Notes: a model not told the origin generated them from the letters alone. 64,000 nucleotides of DNA from Closterium sp. NIES-65 (GCA_948144175.1 CANXME010001453.1:2046001-2110000), one strand, 5' to 3'. Counted from the first letter of the stretch, positions 31,851 to 44,940 are shown. Program-made: numbers and translations.

Positions 31851-34800
31851 ATGGCTACCCCCAGTGTCCTTACCTTTGATGCTGAGGGTCGTGTTGTTGA
31901 CTTTGAGGTCTGGGTCAATGACCTCCAACTGTTCCTACTGTGCGATAGCGCAGACGGACTCTTCCTATTCGATCTCACCTCTGGTGCCTCTCCTGCCCCG
32001 CCTACTGATACTGACAGCACTGTTCGCTCACAGTGGGCCACACGCGATGCTGCTGCCCGTCTTGCTGTGCGTCGCCACTTACCGACCACTGAGCGTGCGC
32101 ACTTTAGTCAGTACAAGAGTGCTAAGACCTTGTACGACGCTGTAGTTGCACGCTACTCTTCCTCTGCCACTGCTGCTCTTAGCCGCCTCATGCTGCCGTA
32201 CCTATTCCCTGACCTTGCTGCCTTTCCCACAGTAGCTGACCTCATTACGCACCTTCGCACTAGTGACACTCGCTACCGCGCAGCGCTTCCTGCTGAGTTC
32301 TGTGCCAAGAACCCCCCCCCCCCCCCCCCCCATGTACATCCATCTCCCTCTACTACATAGTCACCCGGCTCCCTGACTCCCTTCGCTTAGTCAGGGACCA
32401 CTTCCTCTCAGTTTGCCCCACCACACTTACCGTTGACCTCCTCGAGGAGCGCCTCCTAGCAGCAGAGAAGAGCATAGTCGCTGTAGGAGCCTCTCGTGGT
32501 GACCCTCGCACCCCCGTCTTTGAGGGGTGTTCCCCCTCCCCCCACTTGCCCTCTGTTACTTCTGCTGCTGCGGCCGACCTCGTTGGCTTCGAGTCGGTCG
32601 GCGCTCCGTGTGCCCCTAGCGGGAGACACCGCACCGCCAAGAGCAAGGGGGGCAAGGGCGCTGGAGGGGCTGGCGGGGGCGGTGGAGGTGGTGGTGGAGG
32701 CAGTGGAGGGGGTGGGGGTAGTGCTGGGAGTGGTGGCGGGGGTGGAGGTGTCGGTGGCAGCAGTGGAGGCGTAGGAGGTGGCGGCGGTGGCGGAGGGAGC
32801 GGAGGCGGCGGAGGTGGCGGAGGCGGCGGAGGTGGCGGAGGCGGCGGCGGCAGTGGTGGAGCTGGTCGCGGCTCTGCGCAGAGGAGTGGTTCCGCTAGTG
32901 GTCCGCGCCAGCAGCAGCAGCGTAGTGGTGAGACCCCGTCCCCCCAGCAGCTTTGTGAGTGGTACGCTGGGCGTCAGCGAGGCGGGGGTACTGGTCCCTG
33001 CACCTACGTCCTCCGTACCGGCGACCGCGCAGGTGAGCAGTAAAGGGACCCGCACTCCACCCAGCGCTGCTTCGGCCGCCTGACGGACGCGTGGCGTCAC
33101 CAGTTCCCTGACGCCACTGAGATCCCTCGCTGGGGAGAGCTGTCTTGGGCGGGGGTTGCTATCTTTGATCTTGATTATGATGCTATTCTTGCTACCATGA
33201 ATGCTGTGTCTACTAGTGATGAGGGTGACTGTTACCTGTGTGTTCTGCCTGAACCGGGCATTGAGGCTGCTGCTCTAGGTGCTGGTGAGGCTGCTGCTCT
33301 AGGTGCTAGTGCGTCTGTTGCCCCAGGTGCTGGTGAGTCTGCTCTCTCAGGTACCACGTCGGCTCAGGCCTTACACACCTTCACCCTTGACTCGGGTGCT
33401 TCCCGCTCCTTCTTTCGAGACCGCACCACGCTTACGCCGCTTAGTCTGCCGGTTGAAGTCTCCCTGGCGTACCCCTCTGGGGGTCCTATCCTTGCTCGCT
33501 TTTCCACTGTCTTACCGTGTCCGGCAACCCCCTCTTGCACCCTGTCAGGTCTCTACCTCTCCTCGTTCTCAACGAACTTGGTGAGTGGAGCTGATCTACA
33601 GGATAGGGGGGTCAGCGGGTGACCCACTGTACGTGTGCTCGGACGGGCCGACACTTGGCCACGTTTACCCGTCGGCCGGGGTCGAGCCTGTTCACACTGA
33701 CTACTGAGTCTCCTCCGATTGCTTAGTCTGGTCAGGTAGCTGCGTCGAGTCAGGTGTTTGCTGCATCGTCCAGGTCTGGTCTTGAGTCTGCTCCCTGCTC
33801 GTGTCGTCTCCTCTCCCACCAGACTCTCCTTTGGCACCACCGCCTTGGTCACCCCTCCCTGCCTCGTCTCCGAGGGATGGCCTCCCGTGTCCTTGTCTGT
33901 GGTCTCCCCCGGTCCCTCCCTCCCCTACCTCCGGGGCCTGCCCCTACCTGCGTTCCCTGCGTCGAGGGGCGGCAGCCCGCCGCCCCTCACTCCTCCGAGT
34001 TTCCTCCGATAGAGGCTCCGCTGCAGACTCTTCACATGGACGTGTGGGGCCCCACCCGCGTCCATGGCCAGGATCACGAACGTTATTTCCTGTTGGTGCT
34101 TGAGGACTACTCGCGTTACACCACGGTGCTCCCCTTGCGCAGCAAGGGTGACGTCACTGAGGTGTTGATCAACTGGATCCGCGCAGCTTGTCTCCAGCTC
34201 AGAGAGAGTTTCGCCTCATACTTTCCTATTCTGCGTCTGCACTCGGACAGAGGCGGGGAGTTTTCCTCTGCCCGTCTGGGAGCCTTCTTTCGTGCACAGG
34301 GCATCCGGAAGACCTTCACGCTTCCGGCCTCTCCACAGCAAAATGGGATTGCTGAGCGCCGCATTGGCATGGTCATGGACGTCGCTCGTACGTCCATGAT
34401 CCATGCGGCTGCCCCCCATTTTGTGTGGCCGTTTGCGGTTCAGTACGCAGCGCATCCGCTCAACCTTCAGCCCCGGGTCTGCTTGCCAGAGACCTCCCCC
34501 ACCTTGCAGTGGACGGGGAAGGTTGGCGATGCGTTTGCGTTTCGGGTCTAGGGATCTCGGGTGTTTGTCCGCGACTTGTCTGCGGACAAGCTGTCCCCCC
34601 GTGCTGTTCCCTACGTCTTCCTTGGCTTCCCCCCTGACGCGCCTGGGTGGCAGTTTTACCACCCCACCTCGCGCCGTGTTCGGTCCTCCCAGGACGTCAC
34701 CTTTGACGAGTTGGTGCCTTACTACCGCCTCTTCCCCTACCGCACTGCGCCCCTCCCCCCGCCGCCGCTTTTCCTTTGCGCGAGGTCCTCCACCGGTAGA

Positions 34801-37531
34801 CCCCCTCCCCCCTCAAGGTCCTGCCCCGTTAGGTGTGTCCCAGGTAGACGCAGTCGAGCCTGTCGAGGTAGCTGTTGACTCTGGTGCTGCTAGAGGTGCT
34901 GAGCCTGCAGGTGACGGGTCTAGAGGTGCTGAGCCTGGGGGTGTGGAGCCTGGGGGTGCTGAGTCTAGGGGTGCGGAGCCTGGGGGTGCTGAGTCTAGGG
35001 GTGGTGAGCCTCGGGGTGCTGAGTCTGGGGGTGCTGAGCCTGGGAATGCTGAGTCTGGGGGTGCTGAGCCTAGGGGTGCTTAGCCTGGGGGTGCGGAGCC
35101 TGGGGGTGCTGGGACTGCTCGTGTGGCCTCTTGCGGTGCTTCGTTGAGGCGGGAGCTACTCTCTCCGCAGGAGCTGCGCGAGTGGTTTGCCCGGTGCTGG
35201 AGCCGTGCTGTTGGAGCTGGAGGTGCTACTGTTGCTGCTGGACCTGGAGGTGCTCGTACTGACCGTACTCGAGCTGCTTGGACTGGGGGTGCTGCTGAGG
35301 CTGCTAGAGTTGGTCATGCTGGATGTACTGCTGGAGCTGGAGCTGCTGGAGCTGGAGCTGCTGGGGGTGTTGGTGCTGGTGGTGCTCCTGGCACTGGTGC
35401 TTCTGAGGGTGCTGGGGTTGGCGCTGTTGGAGCTGGAGGTACTGCTGGCGCTAGGCTGGACCTGGGGGTACTGGTGCTGTCCCTGTTGGTTCTGGAGGCG
35501 CTGCGCGGCCGCGGCCGTACTTTGTTCCGCTCCTTGAGCAGGTTCTTGGTCTCCCGCCCTCTACTGGTCCTGCTTCTCCCTTAGAGTGTCCACAGCCTGT
35601 CCAGTCGCGGTCACAGTTACAGCCCGCCTCCCCCTTGCCTGCTCCTTCTCCCTACACTGGTCCTACTGGAGGTCTTGCTAAGCGTCGTGAGCAGGCGTCT
35701 CGTCCAGCGTCGCCTGTTCGTGCTGCTCGCACTAGTGGTTGTGCTCCGCGTCCGCGTCCTCCTCTGGTCCCAGGCACACACCAGATGGCACTGCGTCCTT
35801 CCACTGCTCCTCTGCGTCTCCCGTGGTCGTCTCCTCCAGAGTCCTCTCTTCCTGTTCTCTAGGCAGGAGGAGTTCCAGTGTTTTGCTGCTGCTTTGCCTG
35901 ATCTCGTGTCCACGCTGATTGCCCCTGAGGGAGACCCGGATGCACCAGACATCCCGACTCCTCGATCGTACGCTGAGGCGATCGAGGGTCCCTACTCCTC
36001 TCAGTGGCAGTCAGCCATGGACGCAGAGATGGCTTCCTGGAAGTCCACAGGCACCTACGTCGACGAGGTTCCCCCACCTGGGGCGAACATCGTCACTGGC
36101 ATGTGGATTTTCAGGGTGAAGCGGCCGCCGGGTTCTCCGCCTGTCTTCAAGGCGCGTTACGTGGCTCGAGGCTTCAGTCAGCGGCAGGGAGTTGACTAAT
36201 TTCATACCTTCTCTCCCACCCCGAAGATGACCACTCTTCGGGTGCTGCTGCACATAGCCGCTCAGCGCGACTACGAGCTTCACTCTCTTGACTTCAGCAC
36301 AGCTTTCCTGCAGGGCAGCCTTCACAAGGAGATCTGGCTGCGCCGCCCACCTGGCTTCACAGGGTCGTTTCCTCCTGGTACCCAGTGGAGCCTCCGGCGG
36401 CCAGTCTACGGTCTCCGCCACGCGCCTTTTGAGTGGCACGTCACACTAAGGACTATACTTGCGGCTCTTGGGTTTGCTCCTTCTACAGCCGGCCCGTCGT
36501 TGTTTCTGCGCACCGACACCTCTTTGCCGCCTTTCTACATCCTCGTGTACGTCGACGACTTGGTCTTTGCCACTGCTGACACTGCTGGACTCGCCCACGT
36601 GAAGTCGGAGCTGTAGAAGAGACACACGTGCACAGACCTGGGTGAACTGCGCAGCTACCTTGGCTTGCAGATCACCCGGGACAGAGCACAGTGCACCATT
36701 ACCCTCACTCAGTCACACATGGTGCAGCAGGTCCTTCAGCGCTTCGACTTCACGTACTCCTCGCCTCAGGCCACTCCTCTGTCTACTCGCCACTCGCTCT
36801 CAGCTCTGCCTTCGGATGAGTCCGTAGAGCGAAGTGACCCGTACCCAGAGCTTTTTGGCTGCCTCATGTACCTGATGACCTGCACACGACCTGACCTTGC
36901 ATACCCTCTTAGCATCTTGGCACGCTATGTTGCTCATGGGAGACACCGACCAGAGCACATGGCTGCAGCAAAGAGGGTGTTGCGCTACTTGTGCAGTACG
37001 TCGGGCATGGGGCTAGTGATTGGAGGGCGACGTAGAGTGGTCCTCACAGGTCACGCAGACGCTTCTTAGGCTGTCGGCCAGGCTACGCAGCGGTCGTCAC
37101 AGGGTTACACCTTCAGCCTTGGCTCCGGCTCTGTTTCGTGGCGGTCTACTTGCTCGTCTTCTGTTCTCGGCTCCAGCTGTGAGGCTGAGATCTACGCGGG
37201 GGCCATGGCTGGACGGGAGTTACGTTGGCTCACCTACCTGCTGATTGACCTAGGAGAGCCGCCTCGTTCTCCTCCAGTTCTGTATGTAGACAACAAGGCC
37301 ATGCTGGCCTTGTGTCGGGAGCACAGACTGGAGCACAGAACGAAGCACATTGCTCTTCGCTACTTCCTTGCTCGTGAGCTGCAGCAGCGTGGTCAGCTGC
37401 GCCTTGTTTACGTGGCCTCTGAGGCCAACACTGCTGATATCTTTACCAAGGCACTTCTGCCTGGTGATCATCAGCGCTTCTGGACGATGCTAGGTCTTGT
37501 GCCTACTTGGCCTCACTTGCTCACTTCTTGA
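31851..37531 (+). pseudogene. Element D gag-pol, multiply disrupted
   Basis: Gag starts MATPSVLTFDAEGR at 31851 and is open for 169 codons, to a frameshift in an expanded C run (about 32311-32330; the shorter run encodes Asn-Pro-Pro-Pro in B). After that: a glycine tract (32660-32870), LCEWYAGRQRGG, a Cys/His motif with its second Cys codon replaced by TAA (about 33040), protease (DSGASRSFF, 33390), integrase (HHRLGHPS, HMDVWGP, LHSDRGGEF, QNGIAERR; 33830-34550), a spacer (34870-35560), RT (YVDDLVFATAD, about 36550) and RNase H to 37531. Stops replace Trp near 34550 and 37067 and Tyr at about 36197. Another stop is at 36614. Frameshifts near 33600 and in the spacer add to the damage. Confidence 0.93.
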
Positions 37532-37728
37532 CCTTGCTTGTACTGTGATCTTTCTATACTTACACTTGCCTGTTTACCTTTATATATGATCTTGCATGTG
37601 AACTGGCCTTGTGGCCTTGCTCTTGTGCTCGGAATGTGTGGTGACGTTGTGATCCATCCTGAGCTTGCTTTGCTTTGCTTGACTGGTCTTGTGACCTCTT
37701 GTTCTCCCCCACTTTGCCTATGGGGGTG

Positions 37729-37854
37729 TGTCAAACTTATATGCTATAGTCTGTGTAGGCTGTAGTGGGGTAGCCAATATGGGGTACAGCCCACTTTAGG
37801 GCTTCATATTTGTACCCAACTCTTCCATAGTGCAATCATTCCTCATTCTTCATA
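37729..37854 (+). repeat. 3' LTR of element D
   Basis: 126 bp, nearly identical to 30860-30985. The terminal base change gives CATA. Confidence 0.95.
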
Positions 37855-37859
37855 GAGGC

Positions 37860-39177
37860 TGTTAAAAAACGGACTAGGAGGTAATGCGAAATGCGGCCGG
37901 TGAGGAAGTTGTGTTACGCGACGAAGAGCTTGGCTACACATTTCAGCGCAGGCTTTCGTGCTTCAGGGCACGTCATCCTCATATCAGGTCGCCTCAACCT
38001 TTGCAACCAAAAACAAATTTCGAACGGCAACCAGCATACAGGGATAAAATCTTGTCATTTTGCCGAAACGAACGCGGTGGAACCGCTCTCAATGTGGTTA
38101 TGTTGAGGGCGTGTTGCGTGTCATACTCTTCTTTGCACTTAGGGTTAGTTGTGTGGTGTGTTGAACCCTAGATTGCTTTGACTGTGCCACAATCGTGACT
38201 TGGGTTGCTTGGCACAACTCAACGACCGTTTCAGTTCTGCAGCACATGATGTGGAACTCAGAGCGAGGTTGGTTGGGTTTTTGCGAGAGCAGCATTGTAT
38301 CTTTAGGTAAACCAGGAGAGCAAGAAGTCTCAAATGCCTCACCAGCAGAATTTTTTTTCAACCCTAGATTTGTCCCCTTGATTCTAGTGGACCCAACTAG
38401 AAAGTGGTGGTCACTATTTTAGCTGCTGACTATCTTTGTCTCCAGTAATTGTTTGACCAGGCGGCTTGAAGACTCCCAAACCTTGGGTTGATACACCTCG
38501 TTGGGGTGTCGCCAGGCTTCAAGCGCTAGAGCAGGTGTGGTCTTGTAGGAACGAATGCTTATTTGCTCAGCTGGCAACATGTTGCGGAGAAGCACGCCGT
38601 ACGCCATGAGCGATTCATCGTAATATTGTGCTCTGGCATCGTCGGTGTTGGCCATAGGTCTCGCGTAGCTCCTGTTGAAAACATGAGAAATTTGTGCGTT
38701 AGCTCCAGCTTGAAGCTCCAGGTATAGAAGTCCTTTTCGTCAAAGGAGGCACATGTCTTTGTTTTTTATATGCTCAAAATCCTTGATTGGGCAAAGAGAA
38801 TTGTTTCATCACTGGGACGGGGAGTCTTGGGTGTCGAACCATTTGTTTCGAGGGAGAAGACGTGCGGGGCAATATCGCGGCCATTTGTCGCCGGTTTAGA
38901 GGGTTGGGAAGATGTTCCCGCGCCGCCATTCCATAATGTCTAGAGCCCTTGCTCCGTAATCGAAAGTCGCTAAAGCAGTTGTTCGAATGCCACAAAGCCG
39001 GCAGTCGTTGTCGTCTCGTTTGTCGCATTCGGGTTGGTCTGCGCTTCATCGGTCAGATTTGTCTGACCTCCAGATCCACCCCCCATCCTTTCGCGTGAGT
39101 GTGTACCGGACGCCACCTTAGTTGGCCGAAGATTTCCGAGGTGGCAGTGCGAAGGATTCTTGCGTTGCTCTCATATC
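37860..39177. other. Low-repeat spacer with one unrecognised small frame
   Basis: Non-repetitive. A 78-codon minus-strand frame at 38419-38655 (begins MANTDDARAQYYDESL, ends in a Lys-rich tail) has ordinary amino-acid composition, unlike the repeat artefacts. It could be an exon or an old gag fragment, but I do not recognise it and see no neighbouring exon to join. The rest holds nothing I can name. Confidence 0.4.
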
Positions 39178-39304
39178 TGTCAAAATTTATATGCTTATGT
39201 TGTTTAGGCTGTATGGGTGTTAGCACTAGGGGATACAAAATTTCACTCGATGTTGTTCTTGTACCCCTCCCCTTGACCTAATGACCATCCTATTCTTCTC
39301 GACA
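39178..39304 (+). repeat. 5' LTR of element E
   Basis: 127 bp, TGTCAAAATTTA...CTCGACA. Its core is more diverged (gtatgggtgttagcactagg) than in the other families. Confidence 0.9.
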
Positions 39305-39835
39305 TGGTATAGCGTGGGTCCTTCCTAAGGCCCACCGTTTAGCTTTTATTTTCCTGCCCGAAATCTGCCCGTTTAGCCCGCGAACCGCCCGAGCATAGAC
39401 CGTACAGCGCGCACCAGGCCCGTTTAGCCTGCGAACCGCCCGAGCGTGGACCGTACAGCCTGCGCCAGGCCCGTTTAGCCTGTGAACCCCCCGCGTGTAG
39501 CCCGTACAGCCCGCACGCCACCCTCGCGCAGCCCATACAGCCCGCACGCCGCCCTCGCGCAGCCCATACAGCCCGCGCGCCGCCCGCGTACAGCCCGTAC
39601 AGCCCGCGCACGACTAGCACGCAGCCCATACGACCCGCGCCAGGCCCAAACGCAGCCCATACAACCTGCGACAGGCCCGCGCCCAGCCAGTACAGCCCAC
39701 GCTAAGCCCGCACGCAGTCCGTACTACCCGCGCCAAGCCCGTGCGCACCTGCCCTGCCGCCCGTGCACTTGCACTGGCCCTACACCTCGCCAGCCTGCTG
39801 TCCCTACTGCCCTACTGCTGCAACTGCCCTACTTT

Positions 39836-42800
39836 TGTCGTGGGGAGGGCATTTGCCAGACGATCACGCTTCTGGGCTCACCGCAGCAGAATGGGGTTGC
39901 TGAGCGCCGCATTGGCTTAGTCATGGAGGTCTTTCGTACCTCCTTGATTCATGCGACTGCCCCCCATTTTTTGTGGCCGTTTGCAGTCCGCTACGCTGCG
40001 CATGAGCTCAACCTCTGGCCCCGTGTCTCCTTGCTGGAGACCTCGCCCACACTGCGTTGGCTGGGGGAGGTTGGCGATGCATCGGTGTTCTGGGTCTGGG
40101 GATGTCAAGCTTTTGTCCGTGATACCTCCGCGGACAAGCTCTCCTCCCACGCCGTTCCCTGTGTCTTCCTTGGCTTTCCCCCTGACGCGCCTGGCTGGCA
40201 GTTTTACCACCCCACCTTGCGTCGTGTCCTGCCCTCTCAGGACGTCACGTTTGACGAGTCGGTTCCCTTTTACCGTCTCTTCCCCTACCGCACTGCCCCT
40301 CTCCCTCCCCCACTCTTCCTCGCACCAGGTCCTCCTCCGGTAGACCCCCTCCGCCCTCAGGGTCCTGCTCCCTCAGGTGTGTCCCTGGTAGACCCCGTCG
40401 AGCCTGTCGAGGTAGCTGTCGACTCTTGTGCTGCTAGGGGTCCTGCGTCTTGGGTTACTGAGCCTACGGGTACGGGGCTTGGGGTTGCTGAGCTTGAGCA
40501 TGTGGAGCCTGGGGAAACTGAACCTTGGGTTGCTGAGTCTGGGGGTGCTGAGCCTGAGGGTGCGGAGCCTGGGGGTGTTGAGCCTGAGCATGTGGAGCCT
40601 GGAGGTGTTGAGCTCGGGGGTGCTGAGCCCGAGTGTGCTGAGCCTGGAGGTCCGTTGGGTATCGTGTCACGGCGGGAGTCTCTCTCTCCACTGCAGCTGC
40701 GCGAGTGGTTTTCTCGGCGCTAGAGCCTCCGGAGTGGTGCTGCTGGAGCTGAGGGGCCTACCCCTGGAGGCCCTGGAGATGGAGGTGCTACTAGAGCTCG
40801 AGCTACTGGAGGTACTGGAGCCGCTAGTCGTGAAGGTGCTCGTACTGGAGGTACTGGAGCTGCTGGAGCTGGAGGTACTGCTGGAGCTGGAGCTCCTGGA
40901 GGTGCTGGAGCTGCTGGTTCCGGAGGTGCTCGAACTGGAGGTACTGGAGCTGCTGGAGCTGGAGGTGCTGCTGGAGTTGGAGGTGCTGCTGGAGCTGGAG
41001 TTGCCGGAGGTGCTGGAGCCGCTGGTCCCGGAGGGGCTCGTACTGGAGGTATTGGAGCTGTTCGAGCTTGGGGTGCTGCTGGAGCTGGAGCTGCTGGAGG
41101 TACTGGAGCTACTGGAGCTGGTGGTCCTGCAGGCGTTGGAGGTGGTGGAGGCCATGGAGCTGGAGGTGCTGGTCCTTGGGGTGCTGGTGCTGTCAAAGCT
41201 GGTTTTGGAGGCGCTGTGCGGCCACGACTGTACTTCGTTCCACTCCTTCAGCAGGTTCTTGGTCCACCGCCTTCTACTGGCTTTACCCGTCCCTTACTGT
41301 TCCGCGTCAGCGTTCTTCTCCTGTCCCCGGCACGCACCAGATAGCACTTCATCCTTCCTCTGTTCCACTGCGTTTCCCTCTACCGTCTCCTCCTACGTCC
41401 TGTCTTGCTGACGAACCGGACCCTGAGTCTGACTTTATTCGTGCTGCTAGTCCTACTGTCACACGTCTTCTGCCACTGTTGTCACTGACCCTTCGTTTGA
41501 GTCCGCTGCAGAACTTGTTGACTTTGCTGCCGCCTGTCGCCTAGACTACACCGCTAGTCTTGTTGCTGAGTCTGAGTCTGTCTGTCCTCCGTCCGTCGAG
41601 GGTGAGTGTGCTCTTGGCACGGACGTCTTTGAGGACAGGCAGGAGAACTTTGAGTATTTTGCAGCTGCTTAACCTCATCTCTTGTCCATGTTGATTGCAC
41701 CAAAGGGAGACCCGGATACAGCAGACATCCCGACCCCACGCAATTACGCAGAGGCAATTGAGGGACCCTACTCTTCTCTGTGGCAGACAGCCAAGGACGC
41801 AGAGATGGCTTCTTGGAAGTCCACATACACCTACGTTGACGAGGTTCCCCCACCTTGGGCGAACATCGTTAGTGGCATGTGGATTTTCATAGTGAAGCGG
41901 CTGCCGGATTCTCCACCTGTCTTCATAGCGTATTAGGGCGCGTAACCATTTTGCATTTTACGTTTTTTACGGATAGTCCGCTTAGAACAAAGCGCACGGT
42001 TCTATTCTCGAGAACGGGACCGTTCGAATCAAAAAATTTCAACTTCGGACTGTCCAAAGGCTAATGTGACACTTTTTTGGGGTTGTTGATTTTTGCGACT
42101 ACTGTAGCCTCATTAGAGGCCTTGTATCTTTGTAACTTACCTCGCGACATTTTTGGTATTAGCTTCTTTGGCGAATCGGTATGATATATTGTACATTAAA
42201 ATTCGCCCACCAATACCTAGCCAGAAATGGTGGACCGTTTGTTTGGGTTTCGGACAGTCCACGGTTCACAAAGCGGAGTGTTGGAAATGTGAAAAAGTGT
42301 CACGACAGTCCGTTAGGTTGGCGACGTCGCCAACACCTCCGCGAAGACCTAAACAATAATCAGCGAATCCAGTTACATTTCGTCACGACGGACCGTCCGC
42401 AGTTCGAACCGTCGGGTGCAAAATGGTTACGCGCCCTTACGTTGCTCGAGGCTTCAGTCAACAACAGGGATTTGACTTCTTCCAGACCTTCTCCCCTACC
42501 CCAAAGATGACCACTCTTCAGGTGCTACTGCATGTCGCCGCTCAACGTAACTACGAGCTTCACTCTCTTGACTTCAGCACAGCCTTCCTATAGGGCAGCC
42601 TGTACGAGGAGATCTGGCTGCGCCGCCCACCTGGCTTCACTGGGTCGTTTCCTCCTGGAACCCTGTAGAGCCTCCGGCGGCCAGTCTACAGTCTCCGCCA
42701 GGCGCCTCGCGAGTGGCACGACACACTGAGGAGGTCGCTTTCGGCTCTTGGGTTTGCTCCTTCGACTGCTGACCCGTTGTTGTTTCTACGCACCAACACT

Positions 42801-43820
42801 TCTCTGTCGCCGTTCTACATCCTCGTGTATGTTGACGACTTGGTCTTTACCACTACTGATACTGCTGGACTGACCTTTGTGAATTCAGAGCTGCAGAAGA
42901 GACACACGTGCACTGACCTAGGTGAGCTGTGTAGCTATCTTGGCTTGCAGATCACCCGGGACAGAGCACAGCGCACCATTTCCTTGACTCAGTCACACAT
43001 GGTGCAATAGGTCCTTCAGCGCTTCGACTTCCAGTACTCCTCGCCACAGTCCACTCCTCTGCCTACCGGTCACTCGCTCTCAGCTCTGTCTTTGGATGAG
43101 TCCGTAGAGCCGAGTGGCCCGTATCCAGAGCTTGTGGGCTGCCTCACGTACCTAATGACTTGCACTCGACCTGACCTTGCTTACCGTCTTTGCATCCTGG
43201 CACGCTACGTTGCGCCCGGGAGATACCGACCAGAGCACAAGAAGGCCGCTAAGAGGGTGATGCGCTACTTGTGCAGTACGTCGGGCATGGGGCTTGTGCT
43301 TGGAGGATGGGCTCGAGTTGTTCTCACTGGTCACGCAGACACTTCTTGGGTTGATGACTTGGCTACTCAGCGGTCGTCACATGGTTACACTTTCAGCCAT
43401 GGCGCCGGCTCTGTTTTGTGGCAGTCTACTTGCTCGTCTTCTGTTCTTAGTTTCAGTTGTGAGGCTGAGGTCTACGCAGGGACCATGGCTGCACAGGAGT
43501 TACGCTGGCTCACCTACCTGCTGACTGACTTGGGAGAGCAACCTCGTTCCCCCCCAGTTCTGTACGTCGACAACAAGGCCATGCTTGCCTTGTGTTAGAA
43601 GCACAGACTGGAGCACTGAACGAAGCACATCGCTTTGCGCTACTTCCTTGCTCGAGAGCTGCAGAAGCGTGGTCAGCTTCGTCTTGCTTACGTGGCCTCA
43701 CGGGCCAACACTGTTGATATCTTCACCAAGGCACTTGCACCTTGTAATCATCAGCGTTTCTTAACTGTTCTAGGCGTTGTGCCCACTTGGCCTCACTTGC
43801 TCACTTCTTGTTTGTTTGCT
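39836..43820 (+). pseudogene. Element E pol remnant (IN core-RT-RH)
   Basis: Integrase from GICQTITLLGSPQQNGVAERRIG (about 39850), i.e. only the last catalytic region plus the C-terminal part; leader sequence is fused in frame upstream. The spacer of Glu/Pro/Gly repeats and LREWFSRR ends at a stop (40723). RT is split by the MITE at 41936-42436 just after the motif SPPVF, resumes with the EIWLRRPPGF block at 42610 (two in-frame stops nearby) and has YVDDLVFTTTD at about 42830. RNase H follows (SWVDDLATQRSS, SCEAEVYAG, VLYVDNKAML) to about 43820 with further stops at about 43008, 43597 and 43618. Confidence 0.9.
41936..42436. mobile_element. PIF/Harbinger-like (Tourist-type) MITE, 501 bp
   Basis: Perfect 20-bp terminal inverted repeats (GGGCGCGTAACCATTTTGCA at the left, its complement at the right) and direct repeats tta on both sides (41933-41935, 42437-42439), the target choice of PIF/Harbinger transposases. 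It interrupts the RT reading frame of element E: sequence on both sides matches contiguous RT in B. Two extra bases (ta) lie beside the left tta. No transposase is encoded. Internal words such as cggacagtcc/ggactgtcc also occur inverted, so the whole element could fold back on itself. Confidence 0.88.
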
Positions 43821-44069
43821 CACTTCTTGGCCTTGTTTGTTCTAAATACTTGTACTTGCATGTTTACACTTGCTAGGTTTTGATCACTGTACTACTTGTT
43901 CTACATTATATAACTCCGCATTTGAACTGGCCTTGTGGCCTTTTGCTTGTGCTCAGAATGTGTGGTGACTTCGTGATCCACCCTGAGCTTGCTTTGTTTT
44001 GTCGTTTCTCTTGACTGGTCTGGTGACCATTGCTTTCTCTAGCTATCCCCCATTTCGCCTATAGGGGTG

Positions 44070-44184
44070 TGTCAAAACATGTATGCTTATGTTGTTTAGG
44101 CTATATGAGTGTTAGCACTAGGGGGTACTGAATTTCACTCGATGTTGTTCTTGTACCCCTCCCCTTGACCTATTCTTCTCGACA
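44070..44184 (+). repeat. 3' LTR of element E
   Basis: 115 bp. Compared with 39178-39304 it lacks about 12 bases near the right end (the taatgaccatcc region) and carries several substitutions. Confidence 0.9.
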
Positions 44185-44765
44185 ATAGCATGTTGCGATC
44201 AAAGGTTCGATCATGCGTAAGATCACCTCATGATAATTCGCGGAGAGTGCGTTGGAGTAGAAAAAATTGATCTCAGGTCAGACTCAACTTTAAATGGCTG
44301 TAATAGTAAAAGCATGCAAATCAGGCCCTCAGATTGGTTTCAGGGCAGGCTGATGGATTAGCATGCCCTGCCCAGAGTCGTGATCAAATCAGCATTGGGG
44401 GTTAAGTTTATGCTGATTCTGTGAGGGTAAAATTTATGGCTAACTGAAAAATAAGTGTGAAGTGTCAATTTGAACTTCACGACCAGTACTACAAGTGTAG
44501 CTCTCTGAGGTTTTCCCTGTTACCTGAAAAGTCTGTTGTTCGAGTCTCATGTGTGTGAGGTTTACAAGAGTGTGGAGGGAATTTCCTCCCCGAATCTCAA
44601 TGTATGCGCACCCCCAAATTCTGTAACCTATATATTTTGGTAGTCTGAATCAGTGTTACTCGGTACACTATACTGATGCTTCGGTGTTACTGGTACACCT
44701 AAACACTAATTCGTCAGGTTAGTCCTATACTCTAAACTGAAAAATCAATGCAAACATGAAGAATA
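44185..44765. other. Spacer left of element C
   Basis: AT-rich, no gene recognised. The last five bases (gaata) are the target duplication of element C. The word aggccctcagat here is inverted relative to atctgagggcctg at about 53731, on the other side of C, so C may have landed inside an older element. Confidence 0.45.
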
Positions 44766-44940
44766 TGTCAGAATGTTATGCTCTAGCCTGTAGTGGGGTG
44801 CTCTATAGCGAGTACAACCGTTCTAGGGTTTGCTATTTGTATCCTCATTCCTGCTAGTGAACTCCTTTTTGCCTAAACAGTTTCTTGCCTAGCTAGGGCT
44901 TTCCTAGCTATGGCTCCTACTTCTGTCTACTATTTTCACA
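44766..44940 (+). repeat. 5' LTR of element C
   Basis: 175 bp, longer than in the coding families owing to an extra pyrimidine-rich 3' part. Core tagtggggtgctctatagcg. Confidence 0.93.

Larger units (their letters stand above)
30860..37854 (+). mobile_element. Copia element D, full length but mutated
   Basis: LTRs 30860-30985 and 37729-37854 (126 bp each, about two differences, one altering the terminal CACA to CATA). Target duplication gaggc (30855-30859 and 37855-37859). Primer-binding site tggtatagagc begins at 30986. A GC-rich leader follows (31080-31750), then gag-pol from 31851 to 37531, then the conserved 3' region with the polypurine stem-loop at 37706-37726. All domains are present but the frame is broken many times, so it is inactive although the LTRs look young. 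Confidence 0.95.
39178..44184 (+). mobile_element. Copia element E, gag/protease-deleted, carrying a MITE
   Basis: LTRs 39178-39304 (127 bp) and 44070-44184 (115 bp, with a short deletion); starts TGTCAAAA, ends TCGACA. Target repeats atatc (39173-39177) and atagc (44185-44189) match at four of five bases. Primer-binding site tggtatagcg begins at 39305. The leader (39360-39830) runs directly into the middle of integrase, so gag, protease and the integrase zinc domain are deleted. The remainder (IN core, spacer, RT, RNase H) is full of stops. The LTR divergence is the largest of the complete copies, so E is probably the oldest of them. Confidence 0.9.

Noticed and set aside
40428..41411. 327-codon Leu/Glu/Val-rich frame in element E
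   Set aside because: Alternate-frame reading of the 15-bp pol-spacer minisatellite.
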